A DNA stretch of 7,080 nucleotides from Saprospiraceae bacterium. GTDB taxonomy: Bacteria; Bacteroidota; Bacteroidia; Chitinophagales; Saprospiraceae. Of the stretch, positions 1 through 6,954 are shown piece after piece. The position numbers and the translations under genes are program-made. The notes beneath the pieces are model-generated. The model searched no databases. It was given only the letters and a program-made list of their open reading frames with translations, and was not told the DNA's origin. The stretch lies in contig JACMLK010000090.1 in NCBI GenBank assembly GCA_014379665.1, positions 1 through 7,080 of the forward strand. The letters run 5' to 3'. The first letter of the stretch is position 1. The number at the start of each line of letters is the position of its first letter.

Positions 1-1637
1 ACTCTTCCGATCGGACCCCGGTCTTCAATTTTGTGTCCTATACTTTCAAGAATTTTTCTTTCTTTAATTTCTATAGCATCATTTTCTGTCTGAATGATAT
101 CGGGCAACCATTGGTGATGAAACTTTGAAGATTGTACTGCCTGATCTATGGTCATTTCAAAATCCAGCACATTGACTATTGTCTGAAAGACGGAAGTGAT
201 TATTGTACTCCCTCCGGGGGTTCCAAGTACCATGAGAAGACGACCATCCTTTTCGACAATGGTAGGTGTCATTGAACTCAACATTCTTTTATCAGGTTCA
301 ATTTTGTTTGCTTCAGCTCCAACCAAACCATACATATTAGGTGTGCCCGGTTTAATTGAAAAATCATCCATCTCATTGTTTAATATAAAACCTGCTCCAC
401 TTACTACTGTAAATGATCCATATCCACCGTTTAATGTAGTGGTAACTGCCACCGCATTTCCTTCTGTATCTACAATGGAATAATGTGTAGTTTCTTCGCT
501 TTCCATTAATCCATAAGTTGTTTCCTTGCTGTTTCCTGCTTGTCTGGGATTGAAATCTTTTAATCGGCTTGCTATGTACATGCTATCAAGAAGTCTTGCC
601 GATGGCACTTGATAAAAATCCGGATCGCCCAGATGTTTGGCTCTATCCGCATAAACTCTTCTTTCGGCCTCCACCATCAAATGAATACTTGCGGCGCTTT
701 GAAATTTTAGTGAGTCTACACGGAATGGTTCTATCATTTTTAGTAATTGAATCAGAGCGATACCCCCGCTGGAAGGAGGTGGCATTGAAATAATTTTATA
801 CCCTCTATAATTTCCTGTTACAGGTGTTCGCCAGATGGATTTATAATTTGACATGTCTTCTTTTGTTATAATACCTCCACCTGAAATCATTTCAGCTACA
901 ATAAGATCCGCAATTTGGCCTTTATAAAATCCATCACGACCTAGGTCTCTAATTATTTCAAGTGTAGCTGCAAGGTCAGATTGAATCAATACATCACCTG
1001 CTGTCCATTTTTCTTTTTGAAATACCGTTTTTGAATGATTATATTTTTCGAAATTTTCCTTATTTTCATTTAGGTTATTTGCTTCGCCCTCCGTAATTCT
1101 AAACCCGTTTTTTGCAATTTCAATAGCAGGTTGAAGGAGTTTTTTCCAGTCTTTTAATTTGCTGTATTTGTTATAAGCCTCAATCATGCCATCAACTGTG
1201 CCCGGTACACCAGCGGCTAAATGACCGAACATGCTTTTCAAAGGATCAGGATTTCCTACACTATCAAGATACATGTCTGCCGACGATGCGGATGGTGCCT
1301 TTTCACGAAAGTCAAGTGCGTTTAATTCACCACCTGCACTTCGTGTCAACATAAATCCGCCTCCCCCGATATTCCCTGCACCCGGATAGCACACAGCTAG
1401 TACAAATTGAATAGCAATTGCAGCGTCTACGGCATTGCCTCCTTTCCTAATGATGTCAAGTCCGGCGGAAGTTGCCAGTGGATGTGCGCTCACCACCATA
1501 GCACTGTCAGACAGGGCGGATTTTGTGATATCGTATATATTTTCTGAAGAGGGAGAGGGTTTACAACAAAGAATGGATCCTATGATAAATAAAAATAATA
1601 TATTAGAATATGTAAATAAGCCTTTGTTATTTTGCAT
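1..1637 (-). CDS. ggt: Gamma-glutamyltranspeptidase precursor, 3' end cut by the window edge
   Basis: This enzyme transfers or hydrolyses the gamma-glutamyl group of glutathione and related peptides, outside the cytoplasm. Reading the minus strand from the ATG at 1637 gives 545 uninterrupted codons to position 3. Family hallmarks appear in order: PGAGNIGGGG near residues 80-90, LDFREKAP with the substrate-binding Arg111, the autoprocessing site TTHYS with nucleophile Thr383 (equivalent to E. coli Thr391), TLN with Thr401 and Asn403, the lid-like NNEMDDFS, LSSM (Ser454-Ser455) and TPGGS (Gly475-Gly476). Cleavage before Thr383 would give the large and small subunits. Residues 1-25 form a hydrophobic signal sequence ending in Cys-Cys-Lys-Pro, so it could be a lipoprotein, although the lipobox (SILC) is poor. 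The frame is still open at the edge and ends in the conserved R-G-P-I-G-R stretch; E. coli Ggt (580 aa) suggests only a few tens of residues are missing. It is divergent from the PorV-like gene. No TAnnTTTG box was found upstream on its strand. Confidence 0.95.
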   Translation of the reverse strand, partial: MQNNKGLFTYSNILFLFIIGSILCCKPSPSSENIYDITKSALSDSAMVVSAHPLATSAGLDIIRKGGNAVDAAIAIQFVLAVCYPGAGNIGGGGFMLTRSAGGELNALDFREKAPSASSADMYLDSVGNPDPLKSMFGHLAAGVPGTVDGMIEAYNKYSKLKDWKKLLQPAIEIAKNGFRITEGEANNLNENKENFEKYNHSKTVFQKEKWTAGDVLIQSDLAATLEIIRDLGRDGFYKGQIADLIVAEMISGGGIITKEDMSNYKSIWRTPVTGNYRGYKIISMPPPSSGGIALIQLLKMIEPFRVDSLKFQSAASIHLMVEAERRVYADRAKHLGDPDFYQVPSARLLDSMYIASRLKDFNPRQAGNSKETTYGLMESEETTHYSIVDTEGNAVAVTTTLNGGYGSFTVVSGAGFILNNEMDDFSIKPGTPNMYGLVGAEANKIEPDKRMLSSMTPTIVEKDGRLLMVLGTPGGSTIITSVFQTIVNVLDFEMTIDQAVQSSKFHHQWLPDIIQTENDAIEIKERKILESIGHKIEDRGPIGR

Positions 1638-1692
1638 TACTTTATATTTAGGGCTTAAAGATAAAATAATAAATTAATACTGACGTTTTACC

Positions 1693-1700
1693 TACATTTG
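1693..1700 (+). promoter_or_regulatory. Candidate -7 promoter element for the PorV-like gene
   Basis: The octamer TACATTTG fits the Bacteroidota -7 consensus TAnnTTTG and lies 41 bp before the start codon at 1742, which would leave a leader of about 35 nt. I see no clear -33 TTTG about 20 bp upstream; that stretch is simply AT-rich. The same octamer occurs before the dehydrogenase gene at 4387-4394. Confidence 0.5.
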
Positions 1701-1741
1701 AAAGGTTTGCGATTAAAATAAACAGACTAAACATAAACTCA

Positions 1742-2827
1742 ATGAAGCATATTTTCATAATTTTTTGTTTGATGGCAGGATATTGTTCTCAGGTGTATAG
1801 CCAGAAATTTGTGAATGAGTTTCTTAACATTGGAGTAGGAGCAAGGGCGCATGGCATGTTTGGTTCGGTAGTTGCCAATGTGAATGATGGTACTGCTGCT
1901 TACTGGAATACTGCGGGTTTGACTGAACTGGCCAGTCCTTTACAGATAAATGTCATGCATGCAAAATGGTTTGGTGGCATAGCTAATTATGATTATGTTT
2001 CCATTGCAAAACAACTAAATTCAAAAAACAAATCAGTAGCTGCATTCTCATTCATCAGACTAGGGGTAGACAATATTCCGAATACCTTAAATTTGATTGG
2101 GCCGGATGGCACAGTGGATTATAACAGGATTACCAATTTTTCTGCATCTGACTATGGCGGAATATTTTCCTACGCCAGAACAATGGGAAGCTCAGAAAAA
2201 TTTTCCTTGGGGGGCAATGTTAAAATCATCCACAGATCGATAGGCGCTTTTGGAAAAGCCTGGGGCTTTGGTGCTGATCTTGGAGCAAAATGGAAATCCG
2301 GTAATCTTACTATCGGTGCTACGATCAGAGACATTACCACTACTTTTAATGCCTGGTCGTTCAATCTGACGGAAGAAGAAAAAAAAGTATTTCAAAGTAC
2401 AGGAAATGATATTCCTCTGAGTAGTACCGAGATCACTTTACCGAGATTAATTATTGGAAGTGCTTACAGCCTGGATAAAGGCAATTTTACCTATCTCATG
2501 GAACTGGATCTGAATATTTCAACCAACGGCACTAAAGCGGGAGTACTTTCCGGAAAGAATCTTAATGTGGATCCAAGTCTGGGATTTGAAGTGGGATATT
2601 ACAGGAAAGTATACCTGAGGGCAGGGTTGGGAAATATGCAATCTATCGTAAACCAGGTAAACACTGCAGAAACAGATTTCGAAATACAACCAAATGTTGG
2701 TCTTGGTCTTAAACTTGGTAGACTGAAATTAGACTATGCACTTGCCAATATTGGCAGTGTGAGCGGTATTTTGGTATCACACATCTTTTCTCTTGGACTT
2801 GATTTTGTTCCTGGCTCGTCAAAATAA
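1742..2827 (+). CDS. PorV/PorQ-family outer-membrane beta-barrel protein
   Basis: This 361-residue protein has a signal peptide (hydrophobic residues 4-14, likely cut after VYS at residue 20, leaving an N-terminal Gln as often seen in this phylum). Residues 28-60 carry the family signature: GVGARAHGMFGSV, then a TAAYWNTAGL motif like the FadL-type YWNPAGL. HAKWFGGI...YDY at 73-85 is also typical. The rest alternates short amphipathic strands and turns and ends in strand-like FSLGLDF near the C-terminus, as expected for a barrel. Known members are PorV and PorQ, outer-membrane parts of the type IX secretion system that help release or attach cargo; many Bacteroidota carry several paralogues of unknown role. 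No other type IX gene or cargo with a C-terminal sorting domain is visible here, so I call the family only. The start has no Shine-Dalgarno sequence; the leader is A-rich. Its 3' end faces pepT. Confidence 0.85.
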   Translation: MKHIFIIFCLMAGYCSQVYSQKFVNEFLNIGVGARAHGMFGSVVANVNDGTAAYWNTAGLTELASPLQINVMHAKWFGGIANYDYVSIAKQLNSKNKSVAAFSFIRLGVDNIPNTLNLIGPDGTVDYNRITNFSASDYGGIFSYARTMGSSEKFSLGGNVKIIHRSIGAFGKAWGFGADLGAKWKSGNLTIGATIRDITTTFNAWSFNLTEEEKKVFQSTGNDIPLSSTEITLPRLIIGSAYSLDKGNFTYLMELDLNISTNGTKAGVLSGKNLNVDPSLGFEVGYYRKVYLRAGLGNMQSIVNQVNTAETDFEIQPNVGLGLKLGRLKLDYALANIGSVSGILVSHIFSLGLDFVPGSSK

Positions 2828-2870
2828 GCTTGGTTTTAAGTTTTCATCTCTCTTGTCGAAATTATAAGTA

Positions 2871-4100
2871 TTAATCTTCTGTAACCAAACGACAAATTTC
2901 TATTACCGTATCCACTCCTTTTTGCATGTCCTGAACTGAAACCCACTCATGTTTGGAATGTATTGCCTGCTCGCCTGCAAATAAATTGGGACAGGGCAGA
3001 CCCATATGCGACAACATTGCTCCGTCAGTTCCACCTCTGATTCTTCCGGGGACAGGAGTTACTCCTACATTTTCCATCGCCTTAAGAGCAAACTGACTTA
3101 CGTGCGGGTAAGCTGTAAGCACGTCTTTCATATTCCTGTATTGTTTTTTAACTTCTATGCGGTAGGATGAATTTGGATATCCCAATAAGACTTCCTGGGC
3201 TATATGATCAATAACGTGGGTATATTCATCTAATCTGTCGGTATTGAAATCTCTCAGAATGAAATCAATGGAAGCGGATTCCAATCCTCCTGAAATTTTA
3301 GTCGGGTGGATAAACCCTTCCATTTTTTCTGATGTTTCCGGAGATAGCGTCAATCTTGGAAGTTGGGATACAATTTCAGAAGCGATCTTTATGGCATTTT
3401 CCATTTTATTCTTGGCATAGCCCGGGTGGGCACTCACCCCCTGAATAGTAATTGTGAGCGCATTGGCTGAAAAATTCTCGTCTTCAAAACATCCCAGATC
3501 ACCGGAATCGAGTGTATATCCGAAATCAGCATCAAGCAATTTCAAATCTACTTTCGCGACCCCTTTTCCTATTTCTTCGTCTGTAGTAAACAGCGCTTTG
3601 ACATCGCCATGAAGTATGGATGGGTCATGGATCATTTGCGCCAATGCATCCATGATGATTGCCACACCTGATTTATCATCACTACCCAAAAGTGTCAGTC
3701 CGCTGGCGGTAATGATGTCATGCCCTGTTTTATCAGATAGATGGGGGTATTTGGCAGAAGAAATGATTTGGGATGTATCGTCAGGAAGTATAATATCCTG
3801 TCCCTGATAGTTTTGGTGAACAAGAGGTTTTACATTTGTTCCGCTACAATCCGGAGCTGTATCCAGATGGGCACAAAAGAAAACTTTCGGTACTTTTTTA
3901 TTAACATTGGATGGTATTTGCGCATAAATATAACCTGCATCGTTGGTCGTAAACTGAACACCCAGTTCAGTTAATTCATCGCAAATGATCTTTGTGAGGT
4001 TTTTTTGTTTTGCAGTGGATGGGAAAGTCTGACTCGTGCCGTCAGATTGGGTATCTATCTTCACATATTTCAAAAATCGGTCTTTTACGCTGTAATTCAT
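2871..4100 (-). CDS. pepT: Peptidase T (cytoplasmic tripeptide aminopeptidase)
   Basis: PepT is a di-zinc M20 peptidase that removes the N-terminal residue of tripeptides in the cytoplasm. The product has 409 residues, against 408 for the E. coli enzyme. The metal and catalytic residues are all present and keep the spacing: His78 and Asp80 in AHLDTA, bridging Asp141 in GSDDKSG, Glu175-Glu176 in FTTDEEIGKG, Asp198 in YTLDSG, His225 in GVSAHPG of the dimerisation/lid domain, and His381 in the C-terminal AIHSKHEW. RGGTDG at 355-360 is the conserved substrate-binding loop. There is no signal peptide, which fits a cytoplasmic enzyme. The ATG at 4100 matches the usual family N-terminus (a short helix before the LKYVKIDTQSD motif). 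It is convergent with the PorV-like gene across 43 bp that hold no convincing terminator hairpin. Confidence 0.96.
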   Translation of the reverse strand: MNYSVKDRFLKYVKIDTQSDGTSQTFPSTAKQKNLTKIICDELTELGVQFTTNDAGYIYAQIPSNVNKKVPKVFFCAHLDTAPDCSGTNVKPLVHQNYQGQDIILPDDTSQIISSAKYPHLSDKTGHDIITASGLTLLGSDDKSGVAIIMDALAQMIHDPSILHGDVKALFTTDEEIGKGVAKVDLKLLDADFGYTLDSGDLGCFEDENFSANALTITIQGVSAHPGYAKNKMENAIKIASEIVSQLPRLTLSPETSEKMEGFIHPTKISGGLESASIDFILRDFNTDRLDEYTHVIDHIAQEVLLGYPNSSYRIEVKKQYRNMKDVLTAYPHVSQFALKAMENVGVTPVPGRIRGGTDGAMLSHMGLPCPNLFAGEQAIHSKHEWVSVQDMQKGVDTVIEICRLVTED

Positions 4101-4129
4101 TATTCAATTGTTTACTGTTTTAAAAATGG

Positions 4130-4137
4130 CAAAGATA
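4130..4137 (-). promoter_or_regulatory. Candidate -7 promoter element for pepT
   Basis: On the minus strand this reads TATCTTTG, a match to TAnnTTTG. It lies 29 bp before the pepT ATG, giving a leader of roughly 20-25 nt that is A-rich and without a Shine-Dalgarno sequence. No -33 TTTG is evident. The repeat element at 4145-4229 begins only 7 bp upstream, so it occupies the -33 region. Confidence 0.5.
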
Positions 4138-4144
4138 AGATAAG

Positions 4145-4229
4145 TTGTTGGATTTGTTGGATTTGATAGTTATGTTAGACCTGCCCGCCTACTATATAGT
4201 GGTCAGGCGGGTTTGTGGAATTGTTAGAC
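4145..4229 (+). repeat. 9-bp-unit plus hairpin repeat element, copy 1
   Basis: Four adjoining 9-bp units fill 4145-4180: TTGTTGGAT twice, then the diverged TTGATAGTT and ATGTTAGAC. The hairpin follows at once: arms CCCGCCT (4184-4190) and AGGCGGG (4205-4211) around a 14-nt loop whose first ten bases, ACTATATAGT, are themselves a perfect palindrome. TTTGTGGAA and TTGTTAGAC continue the unit pattern to 4229. A second copy with the same layout and orientation lies at 5370-5446. Because this copy sits in a divergent promoter region, it is not simply a transcription terminator; a REP-like dispersed element is more likely. It contains no gene. Confidence 0.75.
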
Positions 4230-4386
4230 CTTGGCGCTAATCTGGTATTGCTAATTTGCGGAATTGTGCATAAGATACATTGTACTACACATTTTTTACT
4301 TTTAAGCAGGCATATATTTAAACGAAGTTCTCACATCTGACTTTTTCAACAGAAACTAAAATAGGTACTGTATAATGTTAATTTAA

Positions 4387-4394
4387 TACATTTG
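4387..4394 (+). promoter_or_regulatory. Candidate -7 promoter element for the hydroxyacid dehydrogenase gene
   Basis: TACATTTG, identical to the box before the PorV-like gene, lies 24 bp before the ATG at 4419. That would give a leader of roughly 18-20 nt, A-rich and without a Shine-Dalgarno sequence. A -33 TTTG is not visible; a TATAAT at 4371-4376 just upstream may be coincidental. Confidence 0.5.
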
Positions 4395-4418
4395 TGTTTA
4401 GTGATACAAATAAAATAA

Positions 4419-5369
4419 ATGGAAATAGTGTTTTTAGATGCTTTCACCAATAACCCTGGTGATATTTCGTTTGATGCCATTTCAAGTCTTGGCAATTTAA
4501 CCGTATATGACAGGACCACTTTAGATCAGCTCACTGAAAGGACAAAGAGTGCAGAGATCGTTATTGTCAATAAATTTTCGATCAATGAAGATACATTGTC
4601 CTTGATGCCGGTTGTGAAATACATAGTGGTAGCGGCTACTGGTGTCAACAATATTGATTTGAATTTAGTCAAAAGCAAAAACATCCCTTTGAGTAATGTC
4701 AGAGGGTATAGTACGGAGTCAGTCACCCAACATGTGTTTGCCAGTATTTTTACTTTGCTTAACAGAATTGAATATTATGACGCAGAAGTTAAAAAAGGCA
4801 GGTGGTCAAAATCTCCGGATTTTTGTTTTTATGATCATGCCATCAAAGAAGTCTCCGGGTTGACATTAGGAATATTTGGTTTCGGTACCATTGGAAGCAG
4901 GGTAGGTGAGGTGGCACATGCCTTTGGAATGAATGTCATTGCAACGACTCAAAACACATCAAAAGATAAACCTGAATATGTACATTTTATCCCGATTGAA
5001 ACGCTTTTTGCTGATTCAGACATACTAACATTACATACCCCGCTTACTGAAGATAATAAAGAGATTATAAATCAAAAGAATCTTAAATCCATGAAAAAAG
5101 AAGCTCTTCTAATCAATACAGCACGTGGCGGATTGGTGAATGAAAGGGATCTGTTTTATGCGCTTGATCATGGGCTGATAGCCGGTGCAGCACTGGATGT
5201 CTTGCAACAGGAACCTCCTCACTATTCCAATCCTTTGGTCAATCATGTGAAATGTTTGGTAACCCCACATATAGCCTGGGCAAGTACAAATGCCAGAAAA
5301 AAGCTATTAGAAGGTGTGGCTGAAAATATATATGCTTTTCAGCAGGGGAAGGTAATTAATGGCGTTTGA
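4419..5369 (+). CDS. D-2-hydroxyacid dehydrogenase (glycerate dehydrogenase/hydroxypyruvate reductase-like)
   Basis: This 316-residue cytoplasmic enzyme belongs to the family that reversibly reduces 2-ketoacids to D-2-hydroxyacids with NAD(P)H. The substrate-binding part has VAATGVNNID (71-80). The nucleotide-binding fold shows GFGTIG with Gly154, Gly156 and Gly159. The catalytic triad is complete: Arg236 in NTARGG, Glu265 in QEPP and His284 in TPHIAW. The PDFCFYDHAIKEVSG-like stretch before the Rossmann fold and the PHIAWAS ending resemble glycerate dehydrogenases/hydroxypyruvate reductases more than PdxB or SerA, and there is no C-terminal ACT domain, so serine synthesis via SerA is unlikely. 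Substrate is otherwise unassigned. After the second strand of the fold (NVIATT, 172-177) there is Thr177 where NAD-specific members usually have Asp, with Lys182 and Lys184 nearby, so NADPH use is possible. Repeat elements lie on both sides of the gene. Confidence 0.9.
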   Translation: MEIVFLDAFTNNPGDISFDAISSLGNLTVYDRTTLDQLTERTKSAEIVIVNKFSINEDTLSLMPVVKYIVVAATGVNNIDLNLVKSKNIPLSNVRGYSTESVTQHVFASIFTLLNRIEYYDAEVKKGRWSKSPDFCFYDHAIKEVSGLTLGIFGFGTIGSRVGEVAHAFGMNVIATTQNTSKDKPEYVHFIPIETLFADSDILTLHTPLTEDNKEIINQKNLKSMKKEALLINTARGGLVNERDLFYALDHGLIAGAALDVLQQEPPHYSNPLVNHVKCLVTPHIAWASTNARKKLLEGVAENIYAFQQGKVINGV

Positions 5370-5446
5370 TTGTCAGATTTGTCAGATTTGTTAGAATTGT
5401 TATAACTGCCCGCCTACTTCGTGGGGGACAGGCGGGTTTGTTAGTC
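5370..5446 (+). repeat. 9-bp-unit plus hairpin repeat element, copy 2
   Basis: The element begins at the base after the dehydrogenase stop codon. Four 9-bp units fill 5370-5405: TTGTCAGAT twice, TTGTTAGAA and TTGTTATAA. The hairpin follows, with arms CCCGCCT (5409-5415) and AGGCGGG (5430-5436), the same 14-nt loop length as copy 1 but a different loop sequence centred on TTCG. A further unit, TTGTTAGTC, ends at 5446. The shared blocks CTGCCCGCCTACT and CAGGCGGGTTTGT are identical in both copies. It has the same orientation as copy 1, 1225 bp away. Confidence 0.75.
5409..5440 (+). terminator. Possible terminator of the dehydrogenase gene (hairpin of repeat copy 2)
   Basis: The 7-bp GC-rich stem followed by TTTG lies 40 bp after the stop codon and could end transcription from the left. 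The T-tract is only three bases, and an identical stem sits upstream of genes at 4184-4211, so any terminator role is likely secondary to its being a repeat element. Confidence 0.3.
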
Positions 5447-5591
5447 ACAGACGCTCCAATATTCGGGATCTACGAATCGAAATCCGTTTCTACGTGCTAC
5501 AAAAAATCATCGGGATATATTTTTGGCTGCCGGTGATTCAATTGGTCGTTTAACGGATGGCATCCATCTTTATGTCACAACCGGTATTTAA
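5445..5591 (+). other. Unassigned convergent spacer with a short open stretch, possible decayed repeat or gene remnant
   Basis: Between the dehydrogenase and aroC stops this stretch has one frame open for 48 codons (5445 to a TAA at 5589-5591), preceded at 5442 by a TAG in frame and with no ATG in the stretch. The conceptual peptide is of ordinary composition (for example GDSIGRLTDGIHLY) but I do not recognise it. With no start codon or promoter it is more likely a remnant or part of a dispersed non-coding element joined to repeat copy 2 than a functional gene. Bases 5592-5651 are AT-rich and featureless. Confidence 0.3.
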
Positions 5592-5651
5592 TCAAGAAAT
5601 AATGTTTATGTCAATTTCCAAATGTTATACAACGTATTTATTTTATAAAAA

Positions 5652-6728
5652 TCAAAACCTCACCGTTCTTTGCCTCAAATAATGATCAACAAGTACCAGG
5701 GCGGCCATGGCTTCTACTATTGGTACCGCTCTCGGAACTACACAAGGGTCGTGTCTTCCTTTTCCTTCTGCAATTGTTGGATTCCCTTCAGTATCCACCG
5801 TTTTCTGAGATGACATAATGGTGGCGACCGGTTTGAAAGCTACATTGAAATTAATGGGCATCCCGTTACTGATGCCACCCTGAATCCCGCCAGAGTAATT
5901 TGTTTGAGTGATTATAGTACCATGATCATTCTCAAATATATCATTGTGTTCGGATCCGCGCATCGACACACAATTAAATCCTGATCCGTATTCAAATCCT
6001 TTTACTGCATTAATTCCCAACATTGCTTTTGCTAAATCTGCGTGCAATTTATCAAAAACAGGAGAACCTAACCCCGGAGGACATCCGGAGATAATGCAGG
6101 TAATTTGCCCCCCGATGGTATCTCCTTCTTTTTTCACCTGCATGATCAGGTCAATCATTTTATTTGCAGTCTCTGGGTCCGGGCACCTCACTATATTTTC
6201 TTCAATATGATTGATATTATCAGGGTTATAGTGCTCAAGTTTCACATGCCCCACCTGGCTTACAAAAGCAATAATACGGACTCCAATCTCTCTTAAAATC
6301 ATTTTAGCAATTGCACCTGCTGCTACTCTGGCTGCTGTCTCACGGGCAGAAGACCTGCCACCACCGGCATAATCTCTTATGCCATATTTTGAATCATAGG
6401 TGAAGTCTGCGTGAGAAGGTCTGAATATGTTCTCCAAGTGACTATAGTCTTTTGGTTTTTGGTCATTGTTCGGGATAAAAATACTGATTGGTGTGCCTGT
6501 TGTTGTACCTTCAAATATACCGCTTTGTATAATGAATTGCTCGTCTTCCTGTCTTTGGGTGACAATCTTTGACTGGCCCGGTTTTCTGCGTTCCAGTTCT
6601 GATTGGATGAATATTTCATCTACTTTTACACCGGATGGACATCCGTCAATGATAAGGCCAATGCCGGGGCCATGAGATTCTCCGAAAGTGGTAACTCTGA
6701 ATATTTCTCCGAAAGTATTTGCTGCCAT
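5652..6728 (-). CDS. aroC: Chorismate synthase
   Basis: AroC converts 5-enolpyruvylshikimate-3-phosphate to chorismate, the last shikimate-pathway step, using reduced FMN without net redox change; it acts in the cytoplasm as a tetramer. The 358-residue product is a normal family length. Signatures in order: FGESHG (15-20, catalytic His19), RRKPGQS (47-53), RPSHADFTY (103-111), [21 protein letters not shown] (119-139, FMN and substrate contacts), GSGFN (248-252), [13 protein letters not shown] (277-289), FKPVATI (298-304) and [18 protein letters not shown] (324-341, with His326 and Asp327). The start at 6728 gives the standard N-terminus ([17 protein letters not shown]). There is no fused flavin reductase, so reduced FMN must come from elsewhere. 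No other aro gene is visible nearby, so it appears to be a lone transcription unit. Confidence 0.97.
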   Translation of the reverse strand: MAANTFGEIFRVTTFGESHGPGIGLIIDGCPSGVKVDEIFIQSELERRKPGQSKIVTQRQEDEQFIIQSGIFEGTTTGTPISIFIPNNDQKPKDYSHLENIFRPSHADFTYDSKYGIRDYAGGGRSSARETAARVAAGAIAKMILREIGVRIIAFVSQVGHVKLEHYNPDNINHIEENIVRCPDPETANKMIDLIMQVKKEGDTIGGQITCIISGCPPGLGSPVFDKLHADLAKAMLGINAVKGFEYGSGFNCVSMRGSEHNDIFENDHGTIITQTNYSGGIQGGISNGMPINFNVAFKPVATIMSSQKTVDTEGNPTIAEGKGRHDPCVVPRAVPIVEAMAALVLVDHYLRQRTVRF

Positions 6729-6732
6729 GGTA

Positions 6733-6740
6733 CAAAAGTA
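6733..6740 (-). promoter_or_regulatory. Candidate -7 promoter element for aroC, very close to the ATG
   Basis: The minus strand reads TACTTTTG, a match to TAnnTTTG, with only four bases between its last G and the aroC ATG at 6728. If used, transcription would start at or beside the AUG, making a nearly leaderless mRNA. No -33 TTTG is evident; an upstream start further to the right is the alternative. Confidence 0.4.
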
Positions 6741-6911
6741 ACCTTTCTATGTAATTTAATTTAATCAGAATTTAGGTTCTGTTTATCAAATTACACTTCT
6801 TATTTATTAAAAAACATTTTCTGATACACTTCAGTTAAAAAATTACAATTATTCGCACCAATTATATTCGCCTCGAGCCGGCCCCTCCCATCCCTATCGG
6901 GTGCCTTCACT

Positions 6912-6931
6912 TGATGCATTGTCATGCATCA
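6912..6931. repeat. Perfect 8-bp inverted repeat
   Basis: TGATGCAT (6912-6919) and ATGCATCA (6924-6931) are exact reverse complements around the tetraloop TGTC. It is flanked by two minor hairpins, CCC-TATC-GGG (6892-6901) and CCC-TTT-GGG (6932-6940). Confidence 0.7.
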
Positions 6932-6954
6932 CCCTTTGGGATCGTTCAGTTATT

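Larger units (their letters stand above)
4101..4418. other. Divergent intergenic region with two promoters and one repeat element
   Basis: This 318-bp spacer separates pepT (minus) from the dehydrogenase (plus). It holds a -7-like box for each gene near either end and a 9-bp-unit plus hairpin repeat at 4145-4229. The remainder, roughly 4230-4386, is AT-rich without an open frame of note. It includes a short TACA-T-TGTA palindrome (4276-4284) and a TATAAT hexamer at 4371-4376 that could equally be part of a promoter. No RNA gene or riboswitch fold was recognised. Confidence 0.6.

Noticed and set aside
1..13. The first bases (CTCTTCCGATC) match the end of a common Illumina adapter, suggesting contamination at a contig end.
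   Set aside because: The ggt frame runs through these bases and encodes the conserved R-G-P-I-G-R stretch expected at that point of the family, so the match is most likely chance.
196..793. Plus-strand open frames at 196-483 and 569-793 as small genes.
   Set aside because: They lie antisense to the intact ggt coding sequence, whose catalytic motifs are encoded in the other strand; neither shows a family feature.
4184..4211. Hairpin copy 1 as a rho-independent terminator.
   Set aside because: It lies upstream of both flanking genes in a divergent region and has only TTTG after the stem, so it has no transcript to end.
4276..4284. TACA-T-TGTA palindrome as an operator.
   Set aside because: Four-base arms in AT-rich DNA are expected by chance and no second copy or regulator gene supports it.
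5944..6675. Plus-strand and alternate minus-frame open stretches within 5944-6675 as overlapping genes.
   Set aside because: They overlap conserved aroC motifs in other frames and have compositions expected of frame shadows.
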